DNA from: Oricola thermophila
GTDB lineage: Bacteria > Pseudomonadota > Alphaproteobacteria > Rhizobiales > Rhizobiaceae
Reading direction: 5' to 3'
Assembly (NCBI RefSeq): GCF_013358405.1
Contig: NZ_CP054836.1
Location: 496,001 to 560,000, forward strand
DNA: 64,000 nucleotides
The notes beneath the pieces are model-generated. The model was not told where the DNA came from and made no database searches. It was given only the letters and a program-made list of their open reading frames with translations. The translations under genes and the position numbers were made by a program. Positions 51,460 to 61,716 of the stretch are shown here, one piece after another. Every line of letters starts with the position of its first letter. Position 1 is the first letter of the stretch.

Positions 51460-53985
51460 TCAGGCGACGTCGCGGATCGTGTCCCCGGCTTCCGCTTCGA
51501 GGCGGAAGGCAGCAATGCGTTCGGAAAGGGCACGGGCATCGTTCAGGAGTTCGTCCGTCGCGGAGTTGGTCTCGTCCGCCATGGCCGCATTCTGCTGGGT
51601 GTCGCGATCCAGATGGCTCACGGTCGTGCTGATCTCTCGCAAGCCGTCCGCCTGCTCGGTTCCGGCGATTGCAAGCGCCTCCATCTGGTCGGCGATCTCG
51701 TCGATGCGCTCCGTTACCCGGGCGATCGTCTCAACCGTTTTCGAAACCAGACCGACACCGGCGCGGACTTCCTCGCCGGATCGTCCGATCAGCTCCTTGA
51801 TCTCCTTTGCGGCGTCGGCCGACCGGGTCGCGAGTTCGCGAACCTCCTGTGCAACCACCGCGAACCCGTGGCCCGCCTCGCCCGCGCGCGCCGCTTCGAC
51901 GCCCGCATTCAGGGCAAGCAGGTTGGTCTGAAAGGCGATCTCGTCGATCACGCCGATGATCTGGCCTATCTGGGTTGCCTGCTGCTCTATGCGGTTCATG
52001 GCGGCTGCGGCATCCGAAGCGGTGGCGCTGGCGTCCGCACTGTCACGGCGGGCCTCGCCGGCAAGCTGGTCGGTTGTCGTCATGCGTTCGGAACTGGCGG
52101 TCACGGTCGCCGAAATCTGCCCGATCGCGGACGCTGCCTCCTCGATCGCCGCCGCCTGGCTTTCCGTGCGTCGCGAGAGCCTGTCGGCGGCGGAATGCAG
52201 CTGCGTGCTCCGGTGGTCTATAGACCGGGCATTGTCGCGAATGTGAATCAGCGTTTCGCGCATGCGCTCCATGGAAGCGTTCAGGTTCAGCCGGAGCCGA
52301 TCGAGCTCGCCGGCAAGCGGCGTGTCTATCGTCGCAGTGAGATCGCCGCCGGCGAGCCTGTCGAGGCTGGAACCGATCGCCTCGACCGCGGCTTCCAGCT
52401 CGCTTTGAGCAATCGCCTTCTGGCGGTCGGCCTTCTCCCGCTCCATGGCCGCTGCCTCGCGGGCCCGTTCGCTCTCCTGCTCGACACGGATCTTGTCGAT
52501 CGCATTGTTCCGGAACACGGCGAGCGCGCGTGCCATCTCTCCGATCTCGTCGCCGCGGTCCTCGCCTTCGACATCTGTCGAAAGGTTTCCGGAAGCAACG
52601 TCGCTCATGGCAATTGTCAGGCGGCGAATGGGACCCTTCAGGGCCGCGATCAGGAGCAGGGATGCGAGGGCGCCGAACAGCGTGAAGAAGACGGCGCTGA
52701 CAATCGAAAGGGCGCGAGCTTCATTCTGCACCTCAGCTGCTCCGCTGCTCTGGCTCCCGGCGAAGGAGACGATATTTGCCCAGGCCTGGTCGATTCTGGC
52801 GGCGGCATCGGCGAATGCGGCCTGGCGCGCCTTGAATGCGTTCACGAGGCCACCGGTATTCTCGTGCAGCGCGGAAAGCAGCGGACGAATTTTCTCGATT
52901 GGCGCAAGCGTGCCGACGCCATCTCCCACGGAACTGACATATCGGCCGAGGGAGCTGTCGAGGAGATTGAGCTTGATGACCAGCTCGTCCCTGGCCTCCG
53001 GGGTCTTGTCGCCAAGCAGTCTCATCGCGGTGACCTGCACGGCATTGATGTTGTCGAAGATGCTCTGCGCGCTCTTTGCGACAAGTTCCGCGAACTTGAC
53101 CGAATTTTCGAACTCGGCGAAGCGGGCTGTCGCCTTGCGCGCGAATTCCAACGCAATGCCGCGAAGTTGTGTCCCGCCATGCTGCAAGTCATTCGCGTGG
53201 CGCTGGATCTGCACGACGACCGCATCGTTGGCCACGCGGCTCTTGCCCAGCTCGATGATCGCTGCAAGATTTTCGGTTATCGTTTCCTTCAGCGCCTGCC
53301 TGTCTTCCGGTATGGCGGACTGAAGGCTTTCCAGGGCCTTTTCATAGTCGCCGCTGCGTTGCCCGACGAGGTCCAGCATCGCCCGCGGACCATCCACCAT
53401 GTTCAGTTCGCTGGCATATCCGGTGATCAGCTCAGCGCCCTCGAACAGATCGTTGGCGGTGAGCAAAAGCGTTCTGGCCTGCTTTTCGATCTTCTTGGTC
53501 TCGCGCTGAACGCGGACCGTGTTGCTCACGAGAAGGAGGCGGGCTCCGATCATCTGCGCCACGTCATTCTCGATCGACTCGCTGAGCTGGCGTTCCGTTT
53601 CGTGGATGTTCCAAAGTTCCGAGGTCTGCGCCTGCAACTCCGTCACCGTCTTGCGGGCCGCTTCCAGCGCGGTCCGCTCGGCATCGGTGCTGGCGAACCG
53701 CATGCTGTCGGTCAGGCGCGCGATCTGGTTCTCGAGACGTTTCATGACAACGTCGCGACGTTCTTCGGTCGCCGTCGCGAGAAAAGCGTTCATTTCAGAA
53801 TAGGCGCTCTTGAATCCGGAGAGCGATACGATGCTTGCGCTGGTTCCCCCCAACCCCCGGCTGAGCATCGCGCCCGAATACTGGTTTATCAGGGCCAGAC
53901 TGATAATTCCGCCGATCAGCGGGACAATGAACACAAGGACCTTTGACTGTATGGAGAGACGGGCAATCAGTTTCCGGAAAGGCAT
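51460..53985 (-). CDS. Methyl-accepting chemotaxis protein
   Basis: 841 residues: membrane helix at about 17-36, a long helical periplasmic region with no known ligand domain (about 40-425), a second helix (about 430-455), HAMP near 456-510, a second HAMP-like helix set around 555-600, and a signalling domain with the tip '[26 protein letters not shown]' region near 720. It lacks the C-terminal NWETF-like tether for CheR/CheB. It links an unknown stimulus to the flagellar motor kinase. No chemotaxis operon is adjacent. Confidence 0.92.
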   Translation of the reverse strand: MPFRKLIARLSIQSKVLVFIVPLIGGIISLALINQYSGAMLSRGLGGTSASIVSLSGFKSAYSEMNAFLATATEERRDVVMKRLENQIARLTDSMRFASTDAERTALEAARKTVTELQAQTSELWNIHETERQLSESIENDVAQMIGARLLLVSNTVRVQRETKKIEKQARTLLLTANDLFEGAELITGYASELNMVDGPRAMLDLVGQRSGDYEKALESLQSAIPEDRQALKETITENLAAIIELGKSRVANDAVVVQIQRHANDLQHGGTQLRGIALEFARKATARFAEFENSVKFAELVAKSAQSIFDNINAVQVTAMRLLGDKTPEARDELVIKLNLLDSSLGRYVSSVGDGVGTLAPIEKIRPLLSALHENTGGLVNAFKARQAAFADAAARIDQAWANIVSFAGSQSSGAAEVQNEARALSIVSAVFFTLFGALASLLLIAALKGPIRRLTIAMSDVASGNLSTDVEGEDRGDEIGEMARALAVFRNNAIDKIRVEQESERAREAAAMEREKADRQKAIAQSELEAAVEAIGSSLDRLAGGDLTATIDTPLAGELDRLRLNLNASMERMRETLIHIRDNARSIDHRSTQLHSAADRLSRRTESQAAAIEEAASAIGQISATVTASSERMTTTDQLAGEARRDSADASATASDAAAAMNRIEQQATQIGQIIGVIDEIAFQTNLLALNAGVEAARAGEAGHGFAVVAQEVRELATRSADAAKEIKELIGRSGEEVRAGVGLVSKTVETIARVTERIDEIADQMEALAIAGTEQADGLREISTTVSHLDRDTQQNAAMADETNSATDELLNDARALSERIAAFRLEAEAGDTIRDVA

Positions 53986-54159
53986 TGCGGAACTCGCATG
54001 GAGACATTCAGAAGGGGGGACATCGTGTCGGCGGCCCGTGCCGGGGCCCGTTCTGTCACCGTCATGGTGACTGCGACGCTGGCCTCAAGGATCGGCCGGC
54101 GAGCTGACGCTGGTCCTACCTTGGGAGAGAATTCTCAAGAATGCGTGAATTTCAGGGGC

Positions 54160-55446
54160 TCAGGAGCCGGCATACAGCAACTTTTCCAGCGCCAATGCCA
54201 TCACCTGCGCCGACTGGACCATGTCCTCGATGCCGACCCATTCGTCGGGGCGGTGGGCAAGATCCAGAACGCCGGGGCCGTAGGCGACGCAGTCGTATAG
54301 ATGACCAAGGCGCGCTATGTGCTTCTGGTCATAGGTGCCGGGCGAGATGACGTAGTCAGGCTCACGATCGAAAATCTGCCGAATGCCATGGGCGACGGCG
54401 CTCGCAACCGGCGCGTCCTTTTCGGTCATCAGCGGCATCACCTCCATGATGTCACGTATCTCGTAGTCGAAATTCGGCCGCTGCGCCTTCAGGTCGTCGA
54501 GGATCCCGACAACCTCGCCCTTGACGTCGGCTATTGCCTCCTCGAGCAGGAACCGGCGGTCGATCGTGAGCTTGCAGGAGTCCGGCACGTTGGGCGAGGG
54601 CAGGCCGGTAAAGTCGTCTGCCTGGCCGCCGCGTACGGAATTGATGTTCATGGTGGAACGGCGCGCTCCTTCCGGAACGACAGGCATGCGGGTCTGCCTG
54701 CGGTCGAGGGCCGGGAACAGCTTCTCCTCGAAAGCCGCGAGAAGGGCGCCCATGTGGCGTATCGCGCAATCGCCGAGGAACGGCATCGAGCCATGGGCGA
54801 TCTCGCCCTTGGTCTCGATTTCCGCCCACCAGACGCCGCGATGGCCGAGGCAGACGCGATCCTTGTTGAGTGGTTCGGGAATGATGACGTGATCGACGCG
54901 GGGGTGCGAGAAGTATCCTTTTGCCGCTAGGTAGGCGACGCCTCCGAAACCTCCTGATTCCTCGTCTACCGTGCCGGAAATCTCGATCGCGCCGGGATGG
55001 TCCGGATATGCTTCGATGAAGGTCTCGACCGCGATGATGGACGCGGCGAGGCCGCCCTTCATGTCGCAGGCGCCGCGACCGTAGACCCGTCCGTCGCGAA
55101 TCACTCCCTCGAACGGGTCCATGGTCCAGCCTTCTCCGGGCTCAACGACGTCAATATGCGAGTTGAAATGCACGCAGGAACCGGGGGAGGTGCCTTCCCG
55201 ACGTGCGACGACATTGATGCGCGGATAGCGGTCGGTATCGCCCGGCTCACCTTCGCCGCGGACATACTCGACCGCAAAACCGGACTTCTTCAACCGTTCG
55301 CCGATGAATGCCGCGCAGGGACCGTAGGCGTCTCCGGGTGGATTGACCGTGGGGAACCGGACGAGGTCGCGCGTCAGTTCGGCAAGGTCTCTCCTGCGAG
55401 CGGCAATCGATTCCAGCATCCGGTCCATCCGGTCATTGAGGACCAA
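54160..55446 (-). CDS. M20-family deacylase (ArgE/DapE type)
   Basis: 428 residues with the di-zinc peptidase ligands: His in FNSHIDVV, Asp in GACDMKGG, Glu-Glu in TVDEESGG, Glu in IIPEPLN and His near the end (TYDQKH). The inserted dimerisation domain is present. Members hydrolyse N-acyl amino acids or succinyl-diaminopimelate; here substrate is unknown. TTG start at 55446 chosen because GGGAG lies just upstream and no better ATG has a ribosome binding site (ATG 55428 is alternative). Confidence 0.85.
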   Translation of the reverse strand: MVLNDRMDRMLESIAARRRDLAELTRDLVRFPTVNPPGDAYGPCAAFIGERLKKSGFAVEYVRGEGEPGDTDRYPRINVVARREGTSPGSCVHFNSHIDVVEPGEGWTMDPFEGVIRDGRVYGRGACDMKGGLAASIIAVETFIEAYPDHPGAIEISGTVDEESGGFGGVAYLAAKGYFSHPRVDHVIIPEPLNKDRVCLGHRGVWWAEIETKGEIAHGSMPFLGDCAIRHMGALLAAFEEKLFPALDRRQTRMPVVPEGARRSTMNINSVRGGQADDFTGLPSPNVPDSCKLTIDRRFLLEEAIADVKGEVVGILDDLKAQRPNFDYEIRDIMEVMPLMTEKDAPVASAVAHGIRQIFDREPDYVISPGTYDQKHIARLGHLYDCVAYGPGVLDLAHRPDEWVGIEDMVQSAQVMALALEKLLYAGS

Positions 55447-55498
55447 AACGCTCCCTGCCGCAAGATGTGTCCGTCGTCACGGGCTTACTCAACCCAGT

Positions 55499-55545
55499 GT
55501 TGCAAATCCGCATCAATGTGAAGAACATCACACTGCGAATGCAAC
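55499..55545. repeat. Interrupted palindrome between the M20 gene and the outer-membrane protein gene
   Basis: GTTGCA...CGCA (55499-55512) is mirrored by TGCG...TGCAAC (55534-55545), with TGTG/CACA nested inside. It lies 112-158 bp before the TTG start of the outer-membrane protein and could be an operator or fold into RNA. Confidence 0.4.
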
Positions 55546-55656
55546 CCCGGGTTTATCCGCGGTAGGTGCAGTGCTATATGGGCGCGGGGCATCAAGGACA
55601 TCGTTGGTTGTTTACTTGGCAGTGGAAGTCTTCCCTGCCTACCGAGGAGGTCGATC

Positions 55657-56484
55657 TTGAAAGCCCACCTTGTCGTTGCGATAATAGCTGCTTCCGCCGT
55701 TCCGGCATATGCAACTGATCAAGTTGCGAATATTGATAATTCGTCCGCCATTACATGTTCCGGCCATGTTGAAGCGTATTACGGCGAACTGGCCGTGGAC
55801 GATGGTATCGGTCGCGCCGAGGCCAAGTCCCATGGCGGCGATATACGCGCGAATTGCAATTTCCATCAGAGATGGAATGCGCAGGGCGATCTGTTTGTGG
55901 ATGCCGTAAGCCCTCCCGCCATGTCGGCCATCAAGAATTACGGGGCCGCAGTGCATGTCTACTGGCGGGATCCGTCGACTTTCGCCGCCGGCGGGTTTGC
56001 AAGGATCGAACGTTTCGACGAGGTCGGGCCGTTCGATGATAACCCGAGGTATAGTTTCGGCCTGGAGGGGCAGGCCTATCTCGACAGGGTCACGCTCTAT
56101 GGTCAAGCCTATACAGGTCGACAGTCGTTCGGCGCTACGGCCCTCGATATGGATTTCTGGGGCGTGCGCGGAATGGCACGCTATTTCGCAACCGATAACC
56201 TGCGTTTCGAGGGAGAGGTCGGCTACCGGGACATGGGCAATTCGTTCGGTCGGCTGAATACGGTGACGTACGGAGCCGAGGTTGCATACAGGTTCGAAAA
56301 CACGCCGGTCTCGCTGTTCGGGCGTTATCAATTCGATCACATGACGGATGATCTCGGTATCGAACTCGATACACACAAATATGCTGTGGGTCTGCGTTTG
56401 AGTTTCGGCTCGCGGACGCTCCTCGAGGAAGACCGCCATGGCGCCACCATGGATACGCCGCGGATGAACAACTTCATGTACTGA
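55657..56484 (+). CDS. Secreted beta-barrel outer-membrane protein, hypothetical
   Basis: 275 residues: signal peptide of 19-20 residues (cleavage at AYA-TD), then alternating polar/hydrophobic strands rich in Gly, Tyr and Phe ('YWRDPSTFAAGGFARIERF', 'EVAYRFENTPVSLFGRYQF', 'HKYAVGLRLSFG'), which suggests an eight- to ten-stranded barrel. No named family recognised. TTG start with a perfect GAGGAGG ribosome binding site 7 nt upstream. Possibly a small porin or adhesin. Own terminator follows. Confidence 0.75.
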   Translation: MKAHLVVAIIAASAVPAYATDQVANIDNSSAITCSGHVEAYYGELAVDDGIGRAEAKSHGGDIRANCNFHQRWNAQGDLFVDAVSPPAMSAIKNYGAAVHVYWRDPSTFAAGGFARIERFDEVGPFDDNPRYSFGLEGQAYLDRVTLYGQAYTGRQSFGATALDMDFWGVRGMARYFATDNLRFEGEVGYRDMGNSFGRLNTVTYGAEVAYRFENTPVSLFGRYQFDHMTDDLGIELDTHKYAVGLRLSFGSRTLLEEDRHGATMDTPRMNNFMY

Positions 56485-56520
56485 TCACAACGGCCGGTTC
56501 CGGCATTGGATTGATCGGAT

Positions 56521-56548
56521 GGCCGCGGGGCTTGGCCCGCGGCCTTTT
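56521..56548 (+). terminator. Intrinsic terminator of the outer-membrane protein gene
   Basis: GGCCGCGGG (56521-56529) and CCCGCGGCC (56536-56544) form a perfect 9-bp stem with a six-base loop, followed by TTTT. Confidence 0.9.
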
Positions 56549-56735
56549 CATTCGCGAAACTCGTCATCTTGGCGGTAGCCGCCGGTTTGCCGTGCGCCGG
56601 GTTGTCGGTGTGCGATGCCTCACATCACGCGTGGTAACAACTCGTTACGTTCGGTGTGACAATCTTGTCCCAGGGGCAAGGCGAGATGCCGTCATCATGA
56701 ACGACGGACGGTCTCGAAGCAGAGGAGTAGCCGGA

Positions 56736-57167
56736 ATGAAACGCGTGTTTGCAACAATCGTTCTCGCGGCGACGGTATTCGTTTCCGGGGCGACGACAAG
56801 CCTGGCTAACCGGCTGGTCGCCCATGTGGACATTTCGAGCCAGACCATGACCGTCAAGAAGGACGGCAGGGTGCTGTACAACTGGAAGGTTTCGACGGCG
56901 CGCCCGGGATACCGCACGCCAACGGGCCAGTGGAAACCGACGCGAATGCACGAGATGTGGCACTCGCGAAAGTATGACATGTCGCCGATGCCGTATTCGA
57001 TCTTCTTCTATGGTGGCTACGCCATCCATGGCACGAACTCGGTGAGCAAGCTTGGCAGGCCTGCCTCGCATGGGTGCATTCGCCTGCGTACGGAAAACGC
57101 GCGCAAGCTCTACAACCTGACGCGGAAGATCGGTCCGCGGAACATGAAGGTGGTGATCACCAACTGA
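56736..57167 (+). CDS. L,D-transpeptidase (YkuD family)
   Basis: 143 residues: signal peptide of about 24 residues, then a YkuD catalytic domain with the motif IHGTNS...RPASHGCIRL (catalytic Cys in SHGC). It cross-links peptidoglycan 3-3 or anchors proteins to it in the periplasm. ATG 56736 follows AGAGGAG by 8 nt. Ends before a weak palindrome (CCCGGAATTCCGGG at 57172-57185) and a convergent lipid A gene. Confidence 0.92.
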   Translation: MKRVFATIVLAATVFVSGATTSLANRLVAHVDISSQTMTVKKDGRVLYNWKVSTARPGYRTPTGQWKPTRMHEMWHSRKYDMSPMPYSIFFYGGYAIHGTNSVSKLGRPASHGCIRLRTENARKLYNLTRKIGPRNMKVVITN

Positions 57168-57233
57168 TACCCGGAATTCCGGGCGCGGCAGACTTGCGTC
57201 GCGTCCGGTGTCCGTCTGGTGCCGGCGGGCACG

Positions 57234-58160
57234 TTACGGTTTGCCGATATCCCAGCGGCGGTGGAACCACATCCATTGGTCGGGGTATTCGCGTACCCAG
57301 CGCTCCACGATGTCGTTGAGCATTTGCGCGGAGGCGGCGATATCTATCTCGCCGTCATCGGTGCGGGGCAGTTCGATAGCCTCTTCCAGTTCGAGACGGA
57401 ACCGGCCGCCGGGAAGCCGGACGCAACGTGCGGGGTGAACCGGTCGTTCGAACTGTCGCGCGAGCTTCGGCAGCAGCGGATTGGTCTTCACCGGCCGTCC
57501 GAAGAAGGTGCCGAGCATGCCGCGATGAAACTTCTGGTCGACCAGCACGCCGACCGACCCTCCGTCTTCAAGCGCCTTGGCGAGGCCCCAGGCTGCTCCG
57601 GCCTTGGAGGGTACCAGGTGCCCCATGGCCGTGCGGCGCGCGGAAAGAAGGCGCTTGGCGATGTATGGGTTGTTGGGTGGACGGAAGAGGGCGGTCACGT
57701 TCAGGCCGAATGTTGCGGCGCAGACCGGCAGCAACTCGAAATTTCCGGTATGGGCAGTGAAGAATATGCAGGACGCGTTTTCGGCCTGCAGGCGGCGGAA
57801 GATGTCCTCGCCCTTCACCTCGATCAAGCCCGGCTCGTCGGCGTCGGGGTCGAAATCGAACAGTTGCTCGAGGTAGACATACTCGGCACCGAGGCGGAAC
57901 ATGTTGCGCCACATTTGCCGCGCGATCTGCTGGCGTTCCTCCTCGTTCTTTTCGGGAAAGGCGGCGCGCAGATTGTCGAGTGCGATCCGGTGGCGCGAGG
58001 AAAACGGGCCAAGCGCTTGTCCGAGCGCGGCGGCGAGTTCGATGGCGGTGCGTGCAGGCAGGAGTCGAGCCAGTGCGAGCAGGGAGAACGTCAGCTGCGC
58101 GACCAGCCACAGGCGCAGCCGGGACGTGTGCTTAAGCAGGCGCAGTATCGGCTGGGGCAT
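57234..58160 (-). CDS. lpxXL: Very-long-chain acyl-ACP lipid A acyltransferase LpxXL
   Basis: 308 residues of the LpxL/HtrB family with the HX4E active-site motif in FFTAHTGNFELL and one N-terminal membrane helix. In Rhizobium, LpxXL transfers the 27-hydroxyoctacosanoyl chain from AcpXL to lipid A. Identity as LpxXL rests on the cluster context (adhXL, two fabF-XL, acpXL upstream). Start 58160 (MPQPILRLL) lies 11 bp after the adhXL stop. Membrane enzyme at the inner leaflet. Confidence 0.88.
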   Translation of the reverse strand: MPQPILRLLKHTSRLRLWLVAQLTFSLLALARLLPARTAIELAAALGQALGPFSSRHRIALDNLRAAFPEKNEEERQQIARQMWRNMFRLGAEYVYLEQLFDFDPDADEPGLIEVKGEDIFRRLQAENASCIFFTAHTGNFELLPVCAATFGLNVTALFRPPNNPYIAKRLLSARRTAMGHLVPSKAGAAWGLAKALEDGGSVGVLVDQKFHRGMLGTFFGRPVKTNPLLPKLARQFERPVHPARCVRLPGGRFRLELEEAIELPRTDDGEIDIAASAQMLNDIVERWVREYPDQWMWFHRRWDIGKP

Positions 58161-58171
58161 GACGCGTTCCG

Positions 58172-59200
58172 TCAACCTACGTTGAGGATGATCTTGCCGA
58201 ACACGTCGCGGGTTTCCATGCGCTCCAGTGCCTTGTCGATACCGTCGAAATCGACCTCGGTGTCGACCACCGGGCGGACGAGGCCACGTGCCATTTTCTG
58301 CATCGCATCGGCCATGTTCTCCATCCGGCAACCGAAGGAGCCAATGATGCGGAACTGTTGCTGGAACAGCATCATCAGGTTCATGTTGGTGGAAACGCCC
58401 GATGTCGAGCCGCAGGTGACGAGGCGGCCGCCGCGCTTCAGAGACAGCATCGATCCTGCCCAGGTGTCGGCACCGACATGCTCGAAAACGACGTCAACGC
58501 CCTTCTTCTTCGTAAGCTTGCGGACCACTCCCTCGAAGCGGTCCTCACGGTAATTTATTACATGATCGGCGCCCAGTGCCTTCGCGGGTTCGATCTTGGC
58601 ATCCGAGCCGACCGTGGTGATGACCGTGCAGCCCATCTTCTTGGCCAACTGGATGGCTGCTGAGCCGATTCCCGATCCGCCCGCGTGAACGAGTACCGTC
58701 TCGCCGGGCTGGAGCGCGGCATTGTCGAAAAGCATGTGCTCGACGGTGCCGAAGGTGATCGGGGCGAGCGCGGCGCCGGTGGCGTCGACGCCCGGAGGGG
58801 CCGGTATGAGGTTGCGCGCCGGCAGGTTGATCAGCTCCTGGGCGAAGCCGTCGAGGTGAAACCCGTGCACGCCTGCGACGTTCTCGCACAGATTGTCTCG
58901 GCCCTCGGAGCAGGGGCCGCAAAGGCCACATGTCTGCGCGCCGAATATGGAGACGAGCTGGCCGGGATTGATGCCGGCAACGCCGGGGCCCACAGCCTCG
59001 ACATGGCCGGCGGCTTCAGCGCCGATGACGAGCGGCATCTTGCGCTTCGCGAAGGCCATGCCGCGCCAGCCCCACACGTCGATGTGATTGAGCGCGACCT
59101 TGGCGATGCGCACTGTTACCTCGCCATGGCCTGGAGGAGGAGGGGCAGGCAGATCCACCTCAACGAGTTTGCGGTCTTCCACGAGCTGCAGCGCGCGCAT
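58172..59200 (-). CDS. Zinc-type alcohol dehydrogenase/quinone reductase of the lipid A cluster (AdhXL)
   Basis: 342 residues of the MDR superfamily: N-terminal GroES-like domain with structural zinc Cys set (CGLCGPCSEGRDNLC), NADPH-binding 'HAGGSGIGSAAIQLAKKMG' region. In the rhizobial cluster this protein is thought to act as the enoyl reductase or related redox step in very-long-chain fatty acid synthesis. AAGGAAGAG ribosome binding site. 36 bp after fabF1XL. Confidence 0.87.
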   Translation of the reverse strand: MRALQLVEDRKLVEVDLPAPPPPGHGEVTVRIAKVALNHIDVWGWRGMAFAKRKMPLVIGAEAAGHVEAVGPGVAGINPGQLVSIFGAQTCGLCGPCSEGRDNLCENVAGVHGFHLDGFAQELINLPARNLIPAPPGVDATGAALAPITFGTVEHMLFDNAALQPGETVLVHAGGSGIGSAAIQLAKKMGCTVITTVGSDAKIEPAKALGADHVINYREDRFEGVVRKLTKKKGVDVVFEHVGADTWAGSMLSLKRGGRLVTCGSTSGVSTNMNLMMLFQQQFRIIGSFGCRMENMADAMQKMARGLVRPVVDTEVDFDGIDKALERMETRDVFGKIILNVG

Positions 59201-59236
59201 GGCTCTTCCTTCTCGAAATCCGGTTGGTAGGTGGCC

Positions 59237-60523
59237 TTAAGCGGGTTCCGCCGCGATGACAAGGCAGGTGTTCTGGCCGCCGAAACCGAAGGAGTTGGAC
59301 AGCACGCGCCTTACATCGGCATTGCGGGCCACGTTGGGCACGACATCGAGTTCGATCGCGGGATCCGGATTGACGTGGTTTATGGTCGGGGGCAGGGTGC
59401 CTTCGCGGATAGAAAGGAGCGAGAACACTGCCTCGATGGCCCCTGCCGCAGTCAGCGTGTGGCCGATCATCGACTTGTTGGAAGAGATGGGAACGGAGGC
59501 CATTCGCTCGCCGAATACGGTGGACAACGACAGGTATTCCATCTTGTCGTTCTCCGGCGTCGAGGTGCCGTGGGCGTTGACATAGTCGATGTCTTCCGTC
59601 GACAGCCCTGCATCGTCGAGCGCGGCGCGTACGGCGGCGATGGCCGGCGATCCGTCCGGCTTGGAACGGGTGCGGTGGAAGTCGTCCGCGCGTTCGCCGC
59701 AACCCTCGAGAATGCCGAGAATGGTGGCGCCGCGCGCCTTCGCGCTTTCCAGCGATTCCAGCACCAGGGCGCCCGCGCCCTCGGCCATGACGAAGCCGTC
59801 ACGGTCCTTCGAGAAGGGCTTCGACGCCTTCTCCGGTTCGTCGTTCTGGGTCGACAGGGCCGACAGCAGCGAGAAGCGGACCAGCGCCTCGGCGGTGACC
59901 GAACCGTCGGTGCCCACCGAGATCACCCGGTCAGCCTCGCCGCGGCGGATGGCCTCGACGCCGAGCTGGATCGCGGTGGCGCCGGAAGCGCAGGCGGTCG
60001 ACAGCGTGACGGGCAGCCCGCGCGTGCCGATCCGCTCCTGGAGCTTCTGGCCGACGGTGCCGAATTGTGTCGCACGGAAGAAATCGGGATTGTCCCGGCT
60101 TCGCGCGGCACGAAGCAGGCGGTCGTACCCCGCCTTTCCGTCGTCGCTTGCACGTGCGGCCGCGTCGAGTTCCAGGCGCTGCCACCATTCGAGTTCCACA
60201 GGCGGAGCGGCAAGGAAAAGCGGGCCGCCGAAGTCGTTCCCGGGCAAGCCGGCCTCGCCGATCGCCTCCAGCGCGGCAGCCTCCGCCAGCGCGTAGGTCA
60301 GGGCAGCGGACCCGGCCTCGACCGGCGTCATGAAGTCCACGGTGCCGGCGATGGTGGTGCGAAGGTGCTCGGTCGGAAAGCGCGTGATCCGGTGAATGCC
60401 GGAACGGCCCGCCGTCAGCTTTTCCCAGTTTTCGTCCTTGCCGGCGCCCAGCGGGGAAACGACGCCCGCGCCGGTGATGGCTATAACCGGCCTTCCGGCA
60501 TGATCGAGATAGCTCATGGTCAT
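59237..60523 (-). CDS. Beta-ketoacyl-ACP synthase FabF1XL (active)
   Basis: 428 residues of the KAS II fold with the complete triad: Cys178 (STACASG), His318 (NAHGTST) and His355 (SMIGHT) plus Lys350. It elongates the AcpXL-bound chain for the C28 acyl group of lipid A. ATG 60523 overlaps the upstream stop (ATGA); the second ATG (60517) is better spaced from AAGGAG. Probably pairs with the neighbouring FabF2XL. Confidence 0.9.
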   Translation of the reverse strand: MTMSYLDHAGRPVIAITGAGVVSPLGAGKDENWEKLTAGRSGIHRITRFPTEHLRTTIAGTVDFMTPVEAGSAALTYALAEAAALEAIGEAGLPGNDFGGPLFLAAPPVELEWWQRLELDAAARASDDGKAGYDRLLRAARSRDNPDFFRATQFGTVGQKLQERIGTRGLPVTLSTACASGATAIQLGVEAIRRGEADRVISVGTDGSVTAEALVRFSLLSALSTQNDEPEKASKPFSKDRDGFVMAEGAGALVLESLESAKARGATILGILEGCGERADDFHRTRSKPDGSPAIAAVRAALDDAGLSTEDIDYVNAHGTSTPENDKMEYLSLSTVFGERMASVPISSNKSMIGHTLTAAGAIEAVFSLLSIREGTLPPTINHVNPDPAIELDVVPNVARNADVRRVLSNSFGFGGQNTCLVIAAEPA

Positions 60524-61716
60524 GCTCCTTCCGGTCTCGATATGACGGCCATGCCTTCGCCGGCATTGAAGCCAACGGTAAGCACGCCGATCGAGGAGGG
60601 CATGTCGGACACGGCCTCGAACGGGGAGCCGAGCGGAGGCAGCGCCTCGCCGCGGCCGAGCGACAGCGCGGCGACGGCCACCGCGAGCGGGAACTGCGCG
60701 TCGCGCATGTGGCCGAAGGCGCTGGTGATGCCGCGCACCGGGACGCCCGGGACACCCGCCTGGAGGAACGCCTTCTCGTCGGCCGTCCGCGCGTGACCGC
60801 CGGAAGCGGAGGAAACGACCATGCCGACATCCGCGAGGCCTGCTTCGCCGGCGAGCCTCTCAAGCCGCTTCCGGGTCTGTTCCGCGGCGACGGGCCCCTG
60901 GTCTGCAACGACCGGGCCGAGTTCGGCATGGATGGTCGCGCCGCGTCCTTCGGCATGTTCCCGGCTTTCCAGCACGAGGAATGCGCCGCCGGAGCCGCTG
61001 ACGATGCCTCCGCCTTCCAGTGTCTCGCGATCCCACACCGGCGCCCAGCCTCCGCGCGACAGGTGATGGCCAAGCTCGTAGCCCAGCAGCATGTCCGGAT
61101 GCTCGGTATTGTAGGCGCCACCCACCAGCGCATGGGTGCTCTGGCCGGAGCGGATGCGGGCCGCCGCCGTCTGGACCGCGGAGATGCCCGAACCTTCCTC
61201 GCCCATGAAGGTGCGTGACGATCCGGTCACCTTGTGGACAATGGAGATGTTTCCCGCCAGCAGGTTGGAAAGCTGGGCCAGGAAAAGAGTCGGGCGAAGT
61301 TCCGTCGTCAGCACCTCGTTGATCGCAATCCCCGGATCGACCGCGCCCTCGGCGACCCGCGACAGGATCATCGTGTCAACGTCGACGTCCCGCTCGCCGC
61401 CCGAGGCGGCGACGATCATGTCCATCGAGGCGCACAGGGCTTCGTCGCCCTTTATGCCGGCATCCTCGAGCGCGAGGCCGGCGGTATAGGTGCCGATGCG
61501 CTGCCAGGCTTCCATCTGGCGCTGATCGCCGCGACGCGCAATCTGCTGCGACCAGTCGACGTCGGCCAGCGGGTGAATGGTGTAGGGAGCGAAACGTTCG
61601 CTGTCGAGCACCGGGGCTTCAAATCCGAGCAGGGCGGACCAGTTCTCTTCCGCGCCTTCGCCGAGCGAGGACAGAATGCCGATTCCCGTTATGACGACGT
61701 CGTTTGGATTGGGCAT
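60520..61716 (-). CDS. Beta-ketoacyl-ACP synthase-like FabF2XL lacking the catalytic cysteine
   Basis: 398 residues of the same fold as FabF1XL, but the segment aligned to STACASG reads MGEEGSG, so the nucleophile Cys is Glu174. The first catalytic His also seems replaced (region ASGGHARTADEK), while the second GH is kept. It is therefore unlikely to condense on its own. By analogy with the chain-length factor (KS-beta) of type II polyketide synthases, it may form a heterodimer with FabF1XL that sets the C28 length. The gene starts 34 bp after acpXL. Confidence 0.85.
   Translation of the reverse strand: MPNPNDVVITGIGILSSLGEGAEENWSALLGFEAPVLDSERFAPYTIHPLADVDWSQQIARRGDQRQMEAWQRIGTYTAGLALEDAGIKGDEALCASMDMIVAASGGERDVDVDTMILSRVAEGAVDPGIAINEVLTTELRPTLFLAQLSNLLAGNISIVHKVTGSSRTFMGEEGSGISAVQTAAARIRSGQSTHALVGGAYNTEHPDMLLGYELGHHLSRGGWAPVWDRETLEGGGIVSGSGGAFLVLESREHAEGRGATIHAELGPVVADQGPVAAEQTRKRLERLAGEAGLADVGMVVSSASGGHARTADEKAFLQAGVPGVPVRGITSAFGHMRDAQFPLAVAVAALSLGRGEALPPLGSPFEAVSDMPSSIGVLTVGFNAGEGMAVISRPEGA

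Noticed and set aside
57172..57185. CCCGGAATTCCGGG palindrome as a terminator
   Set aside because: It leaves almost no loop and has no T-run; it may still pair weakly, but I do not call it a terminator.
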